Assembly (NCBI GenBank): GCA_031216445.1
Contig: CM062205.1
Coordinates: 17,768,001 to 17,832,000, forward strand
DNA length: 64,000 nucleotides
DNA from: Lateolabrax maculatus
Taxonomy: Eukaryota; Chordata; Actinopteri; Acropomatiformes; Lateolabracidae
Direction of reading: 5' to 3'
In this document: one piece after another, positions 12,101-23,769 of the stretch
How positions within the stretch are numbered: the first letter of the stretch is position 1
Layout of the letters: each line of letters begins with the position of its first letter
Translations under genes and position numbers: made by a program
The notes under the pieces: generated by a model
Told to the model about the DNA's origin: nothing
What the model saw: the letters and a program-made list of their open reading frames with translations, nothing else
The model's database searches: none

Positions 12101-12288
12101 TGCTAAATGTATCCTTTTCCTTGGATCTCCAGGTGACAGTGATCCCTACCTTTGAGTCAGCGCCGATGCAGGAGTGGTACCAGAAGACCCTGGACAGACA
12201 GAAGGAGCTGGGCATCACTGTGCTCGGATCCAACAGCACAGTCGCCATGCAGGACGAGACCTTTCCTGCTTGCAAGATAGAGTTTTAA
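3195..12288 (+). CDS. map1s: Microtubule-associated protein 1S
   Basis: Ten coding exons: 3195-3357, 4340-4435, 5805-5887, 6502-6639, 6935-7433, 7714-7800, 8030-10527, 10996-11137, 11283-11500 and 12133-12288. Phases join cleanly into 1359 residues. MAP1S binds microtubules and links them to mitochondria and autophagy. Residues 55-62 (GIQSWDVD), 'RPCCYVFP' and 'FWKLVRHLDRVDAVLLTH' mark the N-terminal heavy-chain region with its metallo-beta-lactamase-like fold. 'HDVDLCLVSPCEF' from about 1046 is the block conserved across the MAP1 family. The C-terminus ('VYVDLAYIPSG' to 'FPACKIEF') is the light-chain tubulin-binding domain. Exon 7 encodes a 830-residue linker with a Lys/Glu-rich stretch. The protein is longer than human MAP1S (about 1060 residues), mostly through this exon. 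Short length and the C-terminus separate it from MAP1A and MAP1B. Confidence 0.95.
4880..5245. repeat. Foldback/MITE-like repeat family A, copy 1
   Basis: Lies in map1s intron 2. It starts with ATAGTTTGACATTTTGGGAA and includes 'gagttagatgagag', 'ctggttgcctggcaac' and 'gtgagctttagaggctggtaggcag', all shared with copies near 25.8, 27.5 and 51.7 kb. The right end is truncated compared with copy 2. Confidence 0.65.
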
Positions 12289-14690
12289 GGCAGACTATTT
12301 GATGCAGCGATGGAGGATGGAGGGTGAATATGAGCTTAAGTATGGAAATGTGTGTGTGTGAGAGAGAAAAAAAGAGAGTACACTAATTTCTGTGGGGAGT
12401 ATTGCATGAATATTTTTGACCTATGACCCTGTGCAAAACAGGAGAGGAGATCTCACTGGCTGCAAGAGAAGCATGTCAACTGCAAACATGTGGATCCTCA
12501 TGAAAAGTGATGTTGTAGATTAGTCAATATAGTTAGCGTACATGGGGTTTAAGGCACTATGTGTAGGCTTGTTTTCTTAATACAGTCAGCACTGAGGTGT
12601 GATAGTAGTCCGTGCTATGTTTCAGAGCCCATTTTGCTGCTTTTTTGCAACATTTATAAGTTGATGTCAAAGGAATTCAAATCAGCAAATGAAACTACTC
12701 CAGATACTCCCAAATGGCAGTGGAGTGGAGTGTGCAAATATTTGTTTATTAAAGCATTGGTCGCATTGTATTTCTCTTGTTTACTAAAATGATATGTCTG
12801 ATAGCGCAGAAGATGTTTATATCGCAAAAAGAGAGTCTTAAACTGTACCTTTAATTAAATCACACTGTTTGTTGTGAGCACTGTAAACAGACATGAGGTG
12901 AGCTGTGCTGTGTGTTGTAACGGCTTTGAAAACTAAAATTGTGCCAGTGTGGCTTCACTGTTGCCCTTGAGCTCTGTGCCGAGCAAACGGACCAGATGTG
13001 ATGTATCTGATGTTTGTGAGTGATAATCGCCCGCTGGGTCTGAGATTACTGAATCTGAGTGTGCAAAGACAAATCTGTCAGCAGGGATTGGAGTACCAGA
13101 TTAAATTTAATAGCATTACAGCAATCATCGTATTAAGAATGGCAATTCATTTTAATCCATTACAAGTGCTTAAAACCCTACTTGTCAGGAATCAGACTGC
13201 AAATGCTTTTGTAGAAAATAGACGTTTACCTGTTCAAAAAAAAACATTAAAAGTGATGACACGTATTTTGATTGTGGATATGATCAAGGTTATTGTGGAC
13301 AAGTACTCTGCACAGCATTAAATCATGGTGTAGTCACAGTGGTTGGTAATGACAGCTTTCCAAGTTTTACTTTGTAAATACGAATACAGTAAAAATCAGA
13401 CGCTATTCATATTTAGAACAAAATAATAATGAAACTAAAATTCATCAAAGATCACACTACTGCATTTCTGCAATTAAACTACAGTACTTAGTATCACTTT
13501 ATTTTACATGTCCATTATTTATTTATAATTTCATAGTACATTTCCTGAAATTAATATATAGTTTGGTTCTAGTTATAGGGAAAACAAATACAGTGTGCAA
13601 CTCATTATTCCAATTGAATCCAATTAATATATATAAAGAGTAGAGTTTCCAATAATAAATGACTAATGAAATAATACTTACCTTGGGTTAAATGGAGCAG
13701 TTCCTTCACGGAAATCTTCTGTAAATACACAAATGCTTACACTCTCAAATTAAACTTTTTCCTGTAATTAGTACCAAATTTCCTAGATTTTCCAAAACAT
13801 CCCAGGGAGTTACATGAGGAAATTACAGATTAGTATAATAAGGCACTTTGTAATAAAAAGGAAAGTAAACGGTAAAATGTAATGTATTACATGTCTGTCC
13901 ATTGTCCATGTCTTTTTATTTCCTTTTGCCCCAGTCTGGATGTCCGAGAAAAGATGTCAAATTCTGGTGAGATGTAAATAAATCACGACTGATTATCTCT
14001 GTTGCTGTTTTGCCTTGTAAAGGATTAGTTTGCACCAATGTGAATGTGGCACAATACTAAAGCATGAGATCACAAAGGCACTACTGACAATTTTCCCCTC
14101 CGTCTGAATGCTGCCTCAAAACACACAAAAAATGGCATTTTAAATCAGTATCTCTAAATTATCTCAAAGATATTTTGTAATTATGTAAATGCACTGTTAA
14201 ACTTGTTTCATGGACTTGTACTATCTTAGAGATTTGTTTTATTTTTTTGGTCACTTTCTTTGGTTTTTATGTTACATGCGTTGTCAATTATTACAACCTT
14301 AATGATCCTACTTAAAACCTAACACACTTTCTCACATCTTTTTCTGCCAAAGGCTGCCAGATTGTATGATTTATTCAGACTGGAGGGTTGAACTAGATCT
14401 GTAATCATGGGTAAAAATGACTTGAACCCCACAGTAACCAAGTGAACTGTAACTATGTGTATGTGTCCCGCATGTATAAAATACTGTATGTACTGTATGT
14501 TGTTTCATTCATGATATTCATGAAGACAGAGAGCAAAGCACTGTGGGAGAATGGAGGCAGAGCGGGATGCTGGGATGAACATTGAAAACCTTTCACTTTG
14601 TAATTGTCTGTAAGTACATACAGTAACAATGTCAAAATGTGTGGGTTGGGGGGAGTAATGTATGAATAAAGAATGTGCATCACCATTCAA
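12289..14690 (+). other. map1s: map1s 3' UTR ending at a polyadenylation signal
   Basis: About 2.4 kb of AT-rich sequence without exons follows the stop codon. The best poly-A signal is AATAAA at 14665-14670, followed by TG-rich sequence. Earlier ATTAAA variants (for example near 13248) could give shorter transcripts. Confidence 0.5.
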
Positions 14691-15840
14691 AAGTGTCTGT
14701 TGAGCGTCAAATTCTTCAGCAAGGCTCCCTGGACGCTTAGAGAAATTATGAATTCCTGTATTTAACAGCTCAGCAAACTAAATATGGAGTAAATGTAAAC
14801 TATGTCATTTTATATCAATTATGTGGCAGCAGTCATCACAATACTGTACGCACCAATAAATCCCACCAACATAAACTCAAATGAAAGCAGCTTTAAGGCC
14901 ACACCTTAGATGAAGTGATACTGACTGTATCAGCGACTGTGGGCTTTACAGTTGAAAGCATCCTAAAACTCTACATGACACAAAGGGCAGCCTGACCCAG
15001 TTAGACTGGATCAAAATACAGATCAAATTTAATCCAGACATGAAATCAAGGTCAAATCTACCTGTCAAACCCATTCTTTTTACACCTCCTAGCTATAAAA
15101 AACATTTTGAACCTTTCCATTGACTAAAATTAAAATGCTAAAACCAATGTTGGAAAGTAAATAAGTACATTTACTCAGGTACTGCACTCATGAGGTACTT
15201 GTACTTGAGCATTTTCATGTTATGTTACTTTATACTTTTACTCCATTAAATAATTTTTTATTTTTATTTTCACTACATTTATGTCACAGCTAATAGTTGT
15301 TATAATTTTCAGATCAATCCTTGATACTTAAAACATAGGATCAATTTATAAAATATACATTGTTATAGATTAAACTACTTAACAGTAGAAGTTGTTCAAA
15401 TTAGCACTACTTCGACAACATTAAAAGGCTGCTTAGATGTACATGTACCTATCAATAATATTCCAATAAAATACATATATGATGATATGCCATTTTGCAG
15501 AATGAGTGCATTTACTCTGATACTTTAAGTACACAATATTTATGTACTTTTACTAAGCAGGATTTTCAATGCTGGACTTTGACTTGGAGTATTTTTCCAT
15601 TGTGGTATTGTTACTTTTACTTAAGTGGTTCATAAAATAACACATGAACATAATAAAGTCTTGTCTTGTATGGGTCTAAACTTTATAGCGTTTTACATTG
15701 AAAACTTCAGAACACAATATCTCCTAAAAGTCTTGCCTGTCATTATTATGACTTACAGGATCTTTATTTTTTTGTTTCATCACAGTGGCACGAAGGGTCT
15801 TCCATACACATGGGCTCCCATAACTGGGCGTTTTGGCTTT
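14691..15840. other. Intergenic DNA between map1s and the ifi44-type gene
   Basis: No supported gene. About half is a family C repeat (15144-15630). Confidence 0.6.
15144..15630. repeat. Dispersed repeat family C, copy 1
   Basis: Opens with 'ttggaaagtaaataagtaca' then 'tttactcaggtac', and ends with 'tggactttgacttggagta' and 'cttttacttaagtgg'. It shares these with copies near 31.4, 38.0 and (partly) 47.3 kb. The sequence is built of 'aagtac/tactt' units, giving short internal inverted repeats. Confidence 0.6.
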
Positions 15841-15977
15841 AAACGACTTTAAGGTGGAAACTCCCCAAAGCTTTAACGAACAGTTTCACTTGTGTTTTGC
15901 TCTCGACGGCAAAACACAGAAATCCAGTGGTTCCCAGCCGCCTGCTGCGATTTACCTCAACACTCCTTCTACTGCAT
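15840..15977 (+). promoter_or_regulatory. Probable ifi44 promoter / non-coding exon 1 with ISRE-like and kB-like sites
   Basis: AGTTTCACTTGT at 15882-15893 resembles an interferon-stimulated response element (AGTTTCNNTTTC). GGAAACTCCC at 15856-15865 is one mismatch from an NF-kB site. A clean donor (GTGAGT) begins at 15978 and would splice a leader exon to the acceptor before 16497. The leader has no ATG in the ifi44 frame, so it would be non-coding. This is what interferon induction would predict. Confidence 0.45.
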
Positions 15978-16537
15978 GTGAGTTTGATAATACTGCATAC
16001 TACATAGACTATATTCACAGTCAGTGTCGTTGTGTGTCGGTTTCAACCGTCGATCGTACATTTGTGTGGTGTTTTTTTTTTTTTTGTACTATCGGTTTCT
16101 GTTTGAAGCTTATTCCATCTGAAAACATTTCACATGTGCTACGTCATGAATGCATTTATAAGTACACATTATTCATTATATATACATAAACATTACAGTC
16201 AACTTTTCACATTATCCCCAAATAAATACACTTTTTTAAATCTTAACCCATCAATGGGTAAAAAGGCTGAATATCAAATTTTCAATACAAGAGACAGCAT
16301 GTGTAAATCACCTTCATTACTTTCATTTACGAATAACCCTAATTAATGTCAAAAACCATCTACTGAATACATCCATCTACTTCCAGCTGTTCTCAAAGAA
16401 ATCCTGTTAATGGGGAACAAATACAATCCAGTAAACTCTACAGAAGAAAGAAATTATTAAAAAAACTCTTATATATAACTCTATCTCTAATCACAGTGCT
16501 GCATCCTCGGGTCAATTTGGACAGCCTACCCTCTGTC

Positions 16538-19132
16538 ATGTCTGTAGTCACATCCAGCCTGTCGAAAGATCAGCAGAAGAAGCTGCTCTCTCTCCTGGGT
16601 CATGTCAGGCTCCACCTGCTCTACAAAGCCAGCATCCATGGCTTCACTGCTGCTGCTTTCCACAGCCGCTGTGACAAACAGGGGCCCACTGTCATCGCCG
16701 CCTACAACGCTGCTGGGTTCGTCTTCGGGGCGTACACCTCCAAGGACTACACCCAGTGCGGAGAGGGCGTCATTGACACGAAGGCCTTCCTCTACAGCAT
16801 TAGGGCAGAGGGAAACAAACCACTGAGGGTGGGCGGGATCAGCGGACAGTGTGCTTTCACAGATGGAGGCACCGGCCCGAATTATGGAGCTTTGGTGTTC
16901 CTGCATGAGGACAAAGCTGTGTTCCAGTCCAACCCGGGGACAAGCTTCAACTTTCAGGCTGCAGCGTTGCACGGAGGAGACTTGGCACTGACTGAGTTTG
17001 AAGTGTATCGAGTTGAAGGTGTGTGACGCCAAGCACTTTCTCTCATTGTTTGCATTGTTGTAAAATGGGCCGTAGTGAATGGATTTAGAATAATATAAGC
17101 CATCATGTTACAATGAATTTTTTTTCCACATGCAGACTTGGGAAAATCTCTTGGACAAACCCTGGAGGAACATCCTGTGGACTGCTGAGTATGTCGAAAT
17201 CTTTGTCTACCATTTGTCAACCATGTTACCTAACTTTACTGTAAAATGCACAATAAGTTTATATTTAAATTTTGAATGTAAAGAGCAACTTAACAGAAGC
17301 TGAAAGTCTTGTTTTTATTCACTTCCAATGGTTTGAATTATCACCTCGCAGCAGTGATGTAGAAGTGTACTCCTGGATGTGTAGGTACTCTGTGACATCA
17401 CTGTCGGGTGTAGTTACGGGTGCGACCAACTTGGCGCTTTCAAACTTTCTACATTAAACATATCCATTAAAACTAAAATCCTCTGCCGCTAACGCGTATT
17501 AGATCTGTAAACGTCTGTATCGTTTCTGTTCCTTCTAGGAGAAAGCAGCAGTTGATGAAGGCCATTCAGAGCTATAAGCCTGACATTGAAACAGTTCATC
17601 AAGCCCGGGTGTTGATGGTGGGACCGGTCGGGGCCGGCAAATCCAGCTTCTTCAACTCCATCAACTCAGCGTTTCGGGGCAACATGACGTCCCAGGCCAT
17701 CGCTGGTACAGCAGGGAAGAGTGTGACCACTCAGGTACTGGCAAAATTTGAAAAACTGCTACATTTTATAGGCCATATGAAGGTTTCCATTCCTTGACTG
17801 CTTGTGATATGGATATAAAACTAAGTGCACATGCTCTAATTATACAGTTTGTCCCATTAAATTACATTTCATGTCTTTTCTGCAGTTCCGCACCTACACC
17901 ATCAAGGCCGGGAAAGGCGGTGGAGTTGTTCCTCTGATCCTGTGCGACACAATGGGGCTGGAGGAAAACGCTGATGCTGGTTTGGACATTGAGGACTTAG
18001 TCAGCATCTACAAGGGTCACATAAAGGATCGCTATCAGGTCTCCTACCTACATCTTCACATAACTGATTTAGTGGTGAGAATGTTGGGTATATGCGCCTG
18101 CTTCATTATAAGATTAATAACAAATGAATAGTGTATTTGTTCCTCAGTTCACTCCTTCCAATCCTATCCTGGCGGACGCTCCTGCCTATAGGCAGAAAGT
18201 GACTCTGAACGACATGATTCACTGTGTGGTTTATGTGGTCGACACCTGCAAGGTCTCTCTGCTCACCCAAAAGATGCTGGACAAGTTCGCTGCCATCCGT
18301 AAAAAGACCAACCAGCTGGGTGAGCGGTATAATATAATGTTTCACAGTGTATTGATAGTTTTTATATTTTATATCTTATAAATATACATGTTTTTATATA
18401 CATATAGTAATATTACTGACATTTCTAATTTGTGACACCAGTACACATTAGTTTTCTTTGTGAACACCAATCATGTATGCCTTTTCCCATGCTGAATTGT
18501 ATTTCTTTTTCTGCTGTAATGACTCTTAGAGGTCCGTGAACATTCAATTTATCTTCTCCTCTACTTCAGTCTGGTCTTTTCTCTTCTGTTTTTCTTCTGA
18601 TCTCTTTCCACTTCTGATCCCTTATAGGAATTCCTCAGATTCTGATGATGACTAAAGTAGATGAGGCCTGTCCGATGGTCGCAGAAGACTTAAAGAATGT
18701 TTATCACAGTGTTTACATCCAGAAGAAGGTAACTTCTTTTAAAAGCCATGTACTAATGGCCTCCATATGATCATCATGTTAAGAAATCATTTTAGGAAGC
18801 ATTATGCAGTAATCACTGAGGTAGAGACTTGCTTTTGTGGCGTTATGATAACTTAATCCATTTCTTTTGCTGTCTTTCAGGCCCGGGAGTTGAGTGAGTC
18901 TCTGGGCATCCCCTTGACCTGTGTGCTGCCGGTGAAGAACTACAGCGAGGAGCTGGACCTGGACCAGGACACTGACACACTGCTGTTTACTGCTGTGCAG
19001 CAGATGCTGAACTATGCAGACAGCTTCTTTGAGAACCAGGTTATTGAGAACCAAGAGGTAAATGATCAGCTGGAGCTCTACAGATCCAATGATCAAATCC
19101 GCCCAGTTTTATCAGAAAAAATTAAACACTGA
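16538..19132 (+). CDS. ifi44: Interferon-induced protein 44-like TLDc-GTPase
   Basis: Seven coding exons: 16538-17020, 17136-17188, 17539-17734, 17886-18038, 18148-18319, 18628-18728 and 18881-19132, giving 469 residues. The N-terminal half is a TLDc-like domain ('LLYKASIHGF', 'QGPTVIAAYN', 'FVFGAYTSKDY'). The C-terminal half is a dynamin-like GTPase with a P-loop at 207-214 (GPVGAGKS), DTMG at 265-268 and TKVD at 361-364. Human IFI44 aligns from the first residues, which supports the ATG at 16538. IFI44 proteins are interferon-induced cytoplasmic antiviral factors. The phase-compatible donor after exon 1 is GTGTGA at 17021, two bases past a better-looking GTGTGT; using the latter gives an immediate stop in the next exon. 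The C-terminus may differ if a GTAAAT donor near 19057 is used. Confidence 0.88.
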
Positions 19133-20166
19133 AAACCTGCATGTCCTTAAACCTAAAAACCAAAACCAAACTAAAGAGTTAGTTGATCAGATATATTAAA
19201 TTCAATGCATGGTTGTTTAAAAGTTTATCCATTTCTATATGTAGTTGTGTTTATTTGCCAGCAGCATGACAAACATAACTAAATTGTAATGATCTCCATA
19301 AACTGTGTGGATACTTGAATGTTTTTTAGCTTTAGCAAAGTAACCAGGGCACACATGTTACTGTTGAGTTTTGCAAATTGCATTTTTAAATTCTGTGAGG
19401 CAGAAGTTGAGTTTACTCCATCACCAGATGGAGTAAAGATCATGTGATATGATATGAAGACAACTGGGCAAACTCCAGCTACTGATGAAGATCATGTGAT
19501 TTGATTAAAAGCTCTAAAACAGCCTTGAAATAATATTGTTTTTATTGTCAGTTTTCCAAGTGCCTTGAAACAACTGAAAACCTGAATATCTTCATACCTT
19601 TTTTTTTTTTTTACTTTTTTACAACTTCACTCTTAAAAACCTAATTGTTGTGTTTTCATGAAGAAGATCAACAGTTAATGAACTTGCATGGGTTTTCTGG
19701 TAAAAATGGAGTCAAATAAATGGAAATAAATGGATTAAGCTCTTTGTTTGCACAAACGTCTTGCTCGAACATGTCTGACTGTTTGTGGGACTTCACACTC
19801 CTGTTACTTTCAGTTTTACTACAGTTTATTCAGACTTCTCTTTCCCTCAGTCAGCCACCAGATGTCAGTCATAATTTCATAATCACTCAGTTAGAAAAGG
19901 GATGTTATGAAAAGATGAGGAGCATGTTGCACAACTGCATCTGGTCCAACATGTTCAAGAAGTTTATTCCTAATGAGTCGTTGATTGATTCATCTCCTTT
20001 TAATCATTACGTTTACATGCACTGCAATGTCACATAGATCACCCGAGTCAGAATGACGAAGCAAATGTACTTTCATGTCGTGCAAAATCATCGCTCACTG
20101 TACCCAAACAAACAAAGCACCAGTCCACACGACAGAGAGAGACAGAGACGCTGGTATTCTTTGGAG
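19133..20166. other. ifi44 3' UTR and intergenic DNA before gadd45b
   Basis: Candidate poly-A signals are ATTAAA near 19120 and AATAAA at 19715-19720. The stretch near 19400-19520 has a repeated 'gatcatgtgat' phrase that may be a decayed repeat. No exon is supported. Confidence 0.45.
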
Positions 20167-20222
20167 CCAATTGCAAAACCCGGGTGGTTTCGGTGCCGCC
20201 CTCCTCTCGGCTCCGGTATAAA
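20167..20222 (+). promoter_or_regulatory. gadd45b: gadd45b core promoter: CCAAT, C/EBP-like and TATA box
   Basis: CCAAT at 20167-20171 overlaps a C/EBP-like ATTGCAAAA at 20170-20178. TATAAA follows at 20217-20222, about 120 bp before the ATG. A TATA-driven promoter suits a rapidly induced stress gene. Confidence 0.65.
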
Positions 20223-20344
20223 GAGTGTCGCAACGTTGCCAACAACAGACGCTCCTGCACAGCCAGGACACGCTGAGGGAATATTTAAATCACCGGATTA
20301 TTATCACGCTTTGGTCACTGGGATTCGTCTTTGGATTTGCAAAC

Positions 20345-20804
20345 ATGATTCCAGAGGAGAGCTTCGTGTCCATCGAGAACAGGTGAGATTTCCTGCACAG
20401 TTTTCTGCACTCTGATTTAGCGACAGCTTTATGGCTGTCTGAGCCTCCTGGCTGGACGTCATGTGCCGGACAGGAATGCTTCTCGTCCTTTGACCCTTGA
20501 AGTAAAGTCACATCTTGTGAGCTTGGACCTGACTTTATTGGGCTGCGGTGCAGAGGTTTTCACCTACGAATACTTAATATGTCGATGCCAGAACTGCTAC
20601 CATCTTTTAAAGGATGTAATCCATTAAAGTTTGGCAACATATAAACATAATGCAACTTTAAAAGTTGATGCACACATCGTTTTTGAGTTTAAAAAGTCAT
20701 ATGCCCTCATTACCACTCCACTTTTAGGACTTGTTTGCACATACTGTGCATGCATGTATGCATGTTGCACAGCCTGCAGCAGGAAGGATGTGTGTGGACC
20801 ATAC

Positions 20805-20837
<33 letters not shown>

Positions 20838-21967
20838 ATTTCATCTCAATCATCCACATGCAACATAACTGCTGAAACTGAGGTGACTGCAGGATATATA
20901 TTAATAACTTCTGATAACTTTTTATCAGACTTCTTGGGCTGTCTCATTACTTACAGGTATATTGACTACATTTAATGAAATTGATAAATACATTAATGGA
21001 CTCATCTAATAAAAAAATGCAGCAGGTGTTTGACATGACCAGTGTTAAAATTTTTTTATTTAAGAACACACAACACAACACAAGTTCAATTGTTCTGTCT
21101 TTCCCTCTCAGGATGCAGTCTGTAGGTCTGGCTCTGGAGGAGTTGCTGGTGACGGCTCAGAAACAAGACTGCCTGACTGTTGGCATCTATGAATCAGCTA
21201 AACTTCTTAATGCGTGAGTTGAAACTATTAAGCTTGGCTTCACAATGCCGATACTGTTTAGAACACACAAGTATATGCTTCTCTTACATTTCAGAAAATA
21301 ACCTCTATCCCGGGCATGTGAGTGCAAGTGTCTAAAATCCATCATTTTCTCTTTCCTCCCCAGAGACCCAGACAGTGTGGTGCTGTGCGTTCTGGCAGCT
21401 GACGATGCAGACGACGTGGCGCTGCAGATCCACTTTACCCTGCTACAGTCCTTCTGCTGCGACAGCGGCCTTACCATCCTGCGAGTGTCAGGAGTTCAGC
21501 GGCTCCAGCAGCTGTTGGGTTCTGTGGATGCCAACAGAAACCAAGAAGAGCACAGAGACCTCCACTGCATGCTGGTTACGGTGGGTTGACTCAGCACAAC
21601 AACCCTTTCTTGTGTAACTTTCCAAAGGGGAAATATATTATTACAGATGATTTTAATGCAGTAGCTTAAATGTTGCTTCATACTCTTGGCAGTATCTGAG
21701 AGAACTTTTATAGCACTCTCAGGGAACTTTTTATGTAATTTCTCGCATTGTCTTCCAATTTCCCAACTAAATTTTAGGTTGTGAATTGCAGAATCTTTCT
21801 GCAGACCAAATTCACTTTAAAGCTTGAACATGAATTTCATGTTGTGTTTGTTTCCCATGCAGAACCCCCAGGCTGACCACTGCAGGCTACAAGAGGTAGG
21901 GACCTACTGCCAGGAGAGCCGACGCCTTGACCAGTGGGTGCCTGAACTTGTCCTGCAGGAACGCTGA
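20345..21967 (+). CDS. gadd45b: Growth arrest and DNA-damage-inducible protein GADD45 beta
   Basis: Four exons at 20345-20382, 21112-21213, 21364-21580 and 21863-21967 give 153 residues, close to the human length of 160, with the same four-exon layout as GADD45 genes. Recognisable blocks are 'LTVGIYESAKLLN', 'DPDSVVLCVLAADD', 'ALQIHFTLLQSFCCD', 'DLHCMLVTNP' and the C-terminus 'QWVPELVLQER'. GADD45 proteins are small acidic nuclear and cytoplasmic stress sensors that bind MTK1/MEKK4, PCNA and cyclin B1-CDK1. The VPELVLQER ending and neighbouring gng7 and diras1 point to the beta member (human 19p13.3). Fish often have two gadd45b copies; I cannot tell a from b. Confidence 0.95.
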
Positions 21968-22915
21968 AGGATCCAGCACCCACATACACGGACAAAAACA
22001 AGAGCTCTCTGGATTCAGATACTGAACTGAACTGTTGTTGCTCATGCAGGGATGGCCTGTAGTGGACTGGGATGGGCTGTCCTGACTGACAAGCAGAAAC
22101 CAAGGACTCCCTTTCAGTGACTAGTGAAACCGCCAGAGTGGAGACTGGTTTACAAAGGCTGTACTGTGCAAAAGACACAGACAGAAGCAGATTCCCATCC
22201 AGACCACATTGTTTTTACATTTTCAGTAAAACTAGATCTAAGCTTCTACTTCATGCTTCTGTTTGGCTACTTACAATGTTTATGGGGTGTGACAGTCAAT
22301 AAGAAGAGTAGTAGCATTCACAGAAACAAGTCCACACCCCAACTTGTACCTGGAAGAAAAGTATTTTTCTATTGACTGGACAGGAATGCTGTAATTAAAC
22401 TATGCCCAACATTCCTGTGTATTCTGACATGGGAGAGTCCTTGGAGAGAGAGAAGGTGTGTGTGAATTCGTGGTATGCGTGTACAATACTTTGGTCTTTC
22501 TTTAGAAAAGACTGGGCGTGCAGCGTGTGCGTGGTTGAAATGAGCAGCTCAACTCATCACCATGGAAACTGAAATGGAAGTGATGTTCAAATTAAAGTCG
22601 CACAGGATTTATTGGCCCAAGAAATTGCAAAAGGGGCACAGAACATGATGTTTCTGGTCAGCGGAGGATACAGAATGAGCAGTATAATGAACTGTGTGTG
22701 TGATCAGATGTCGGCTGTAAATTCTCATTGTGCTGCAAAGGAAACCACAATCAATATTTTTGTGCCTTCAGGAGTGCTGCTTTTTTGATGCAATGCTGTT
22801 AAACTAACATGAACAGTGCTACACCAGTAATTTATTCATTGTATCAGTGGTTTATGTAGCTATTTATGTAATTTTGTGCTCTTTAACTAAGTCAATAAAT
22901 TATTGTATTCATAAT
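21968..22915 (+). other. gadd45b: gadd45b 3' UTR
   Basis: About 0.9 kb without exons, ending at AATAAA 22894-22899 followed by T-rich and TG-rich sequence. Clear end of the plus-strand gene block. Confidence 0.65.
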
Positions 22916-23612
22916 TGATTGACTGCTTTATCAAGAGGTGTGTGTGTGTACTCAAATTTCAAAACAAAAGCCATGTGTGCGTCATGGAACTGGAACTACA
23001 GCTGAGTCACGCAACTATAGTTTACCTTTGGGTTAAAGTAATGGAAAAAACATGCTTGCCTGGGGCAAAGTCTTTGTTAGTGACGGGGCCTCGCAATTTC
23101 GCAGGCAAGCTTTCTTCTTGTAGTAGACATAAGTCAGCCAGAGAGAGAAACTGGGGTGGAGACAGAAACTCTTTGTTTTGGAACGAACAGGCAAAACAAG
23201 CTGATGCATACCTACTGTCCCAACAAGTCAAGAGGCTGAATTTCTCCCAAGCCCTTTGCATCCTAGTGTTGGTCGTGTTTTGTTACATAATGCCATTAAA
23301 CCTGCAGATGCATATTCCGCAGGGCTGAGAACCAAAGCATGTGCAAATTAGACATGGTGTAACCCCACCCATGCCACGGTATCTCCACAGGATCAGGTAG
23401 CAAGATGTTCCTGCAACATGGTGCAAGTGGGTTTATCCTCCCCTCTGCTCTATTTTCACTCTGTTTCGCTCCCCACTCCACCCTCTGCTCTCACATGTCT
23501 GTTCACAGCTCAGACCACTGAGCAGAAGAGAGGGAACATTCAGGCACATGGACCTCCCATTTGTTTACCATCAGCTGGACAGGGGCGTGACTGATGAAGG
23601 GACTGACTTCTG
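22916..23612. other. Intergenic DNA downstream of gadd45b
   Basis: Contains an open frame at 22915-23328 (137 codons) with no recognisable similarity, running straight through the gadd45b poly-A region. I see no splice sites or domain to support it as a gene. Confidence 0.45.
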
Positions 23613-23692
23613 ATTGGCTGCGGTTCACCCACCCTAAATATGATTGGCTTTGACTTTCAGAGGGGTTGGGGCGGGGGGGACTATGGTTTGAA
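23613..23692 (+). promoter_or_regulatory. Cell-cycle-type promoter array: two CCAAT boxes, GC box, CHR
   Basis: Inverted CCAAT boxes (ATTGG) at 23613-23617 and 23643-23647 are 30 bp apart. A GC-box-like run follows at about 23666-23679, then TTTGAA, the CHR core, at 23687-23692. NF-Y boxes spaced about three helical turns and followed by a CHR are the layout of mitotic gene promoters bound by NF-Y and MuvB. No TATA box is present. Confidence 0.4.
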
Positions 23693-23769
23693 ACTTGGAG
23701 GAGACTCGTGACCGTTGAAGCAGTGCTTCAAAGGGCACCCAGACGGCCTGAGATAGAGGACTTGTAACA

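Noticed and set aside
17019..17024. GTGTGT donor for the first ifi44 coding exon
   Set aside because: It puts the next exon in a frame ending with a stop at its last codon, while the donor two bases on restores family sequence.
22915..23328. 137-codon plus-strand frame after gadd45b
   Set aside because: No ATG promoter context, domain or splice support, and it overlaps the gadd45b transcript end.
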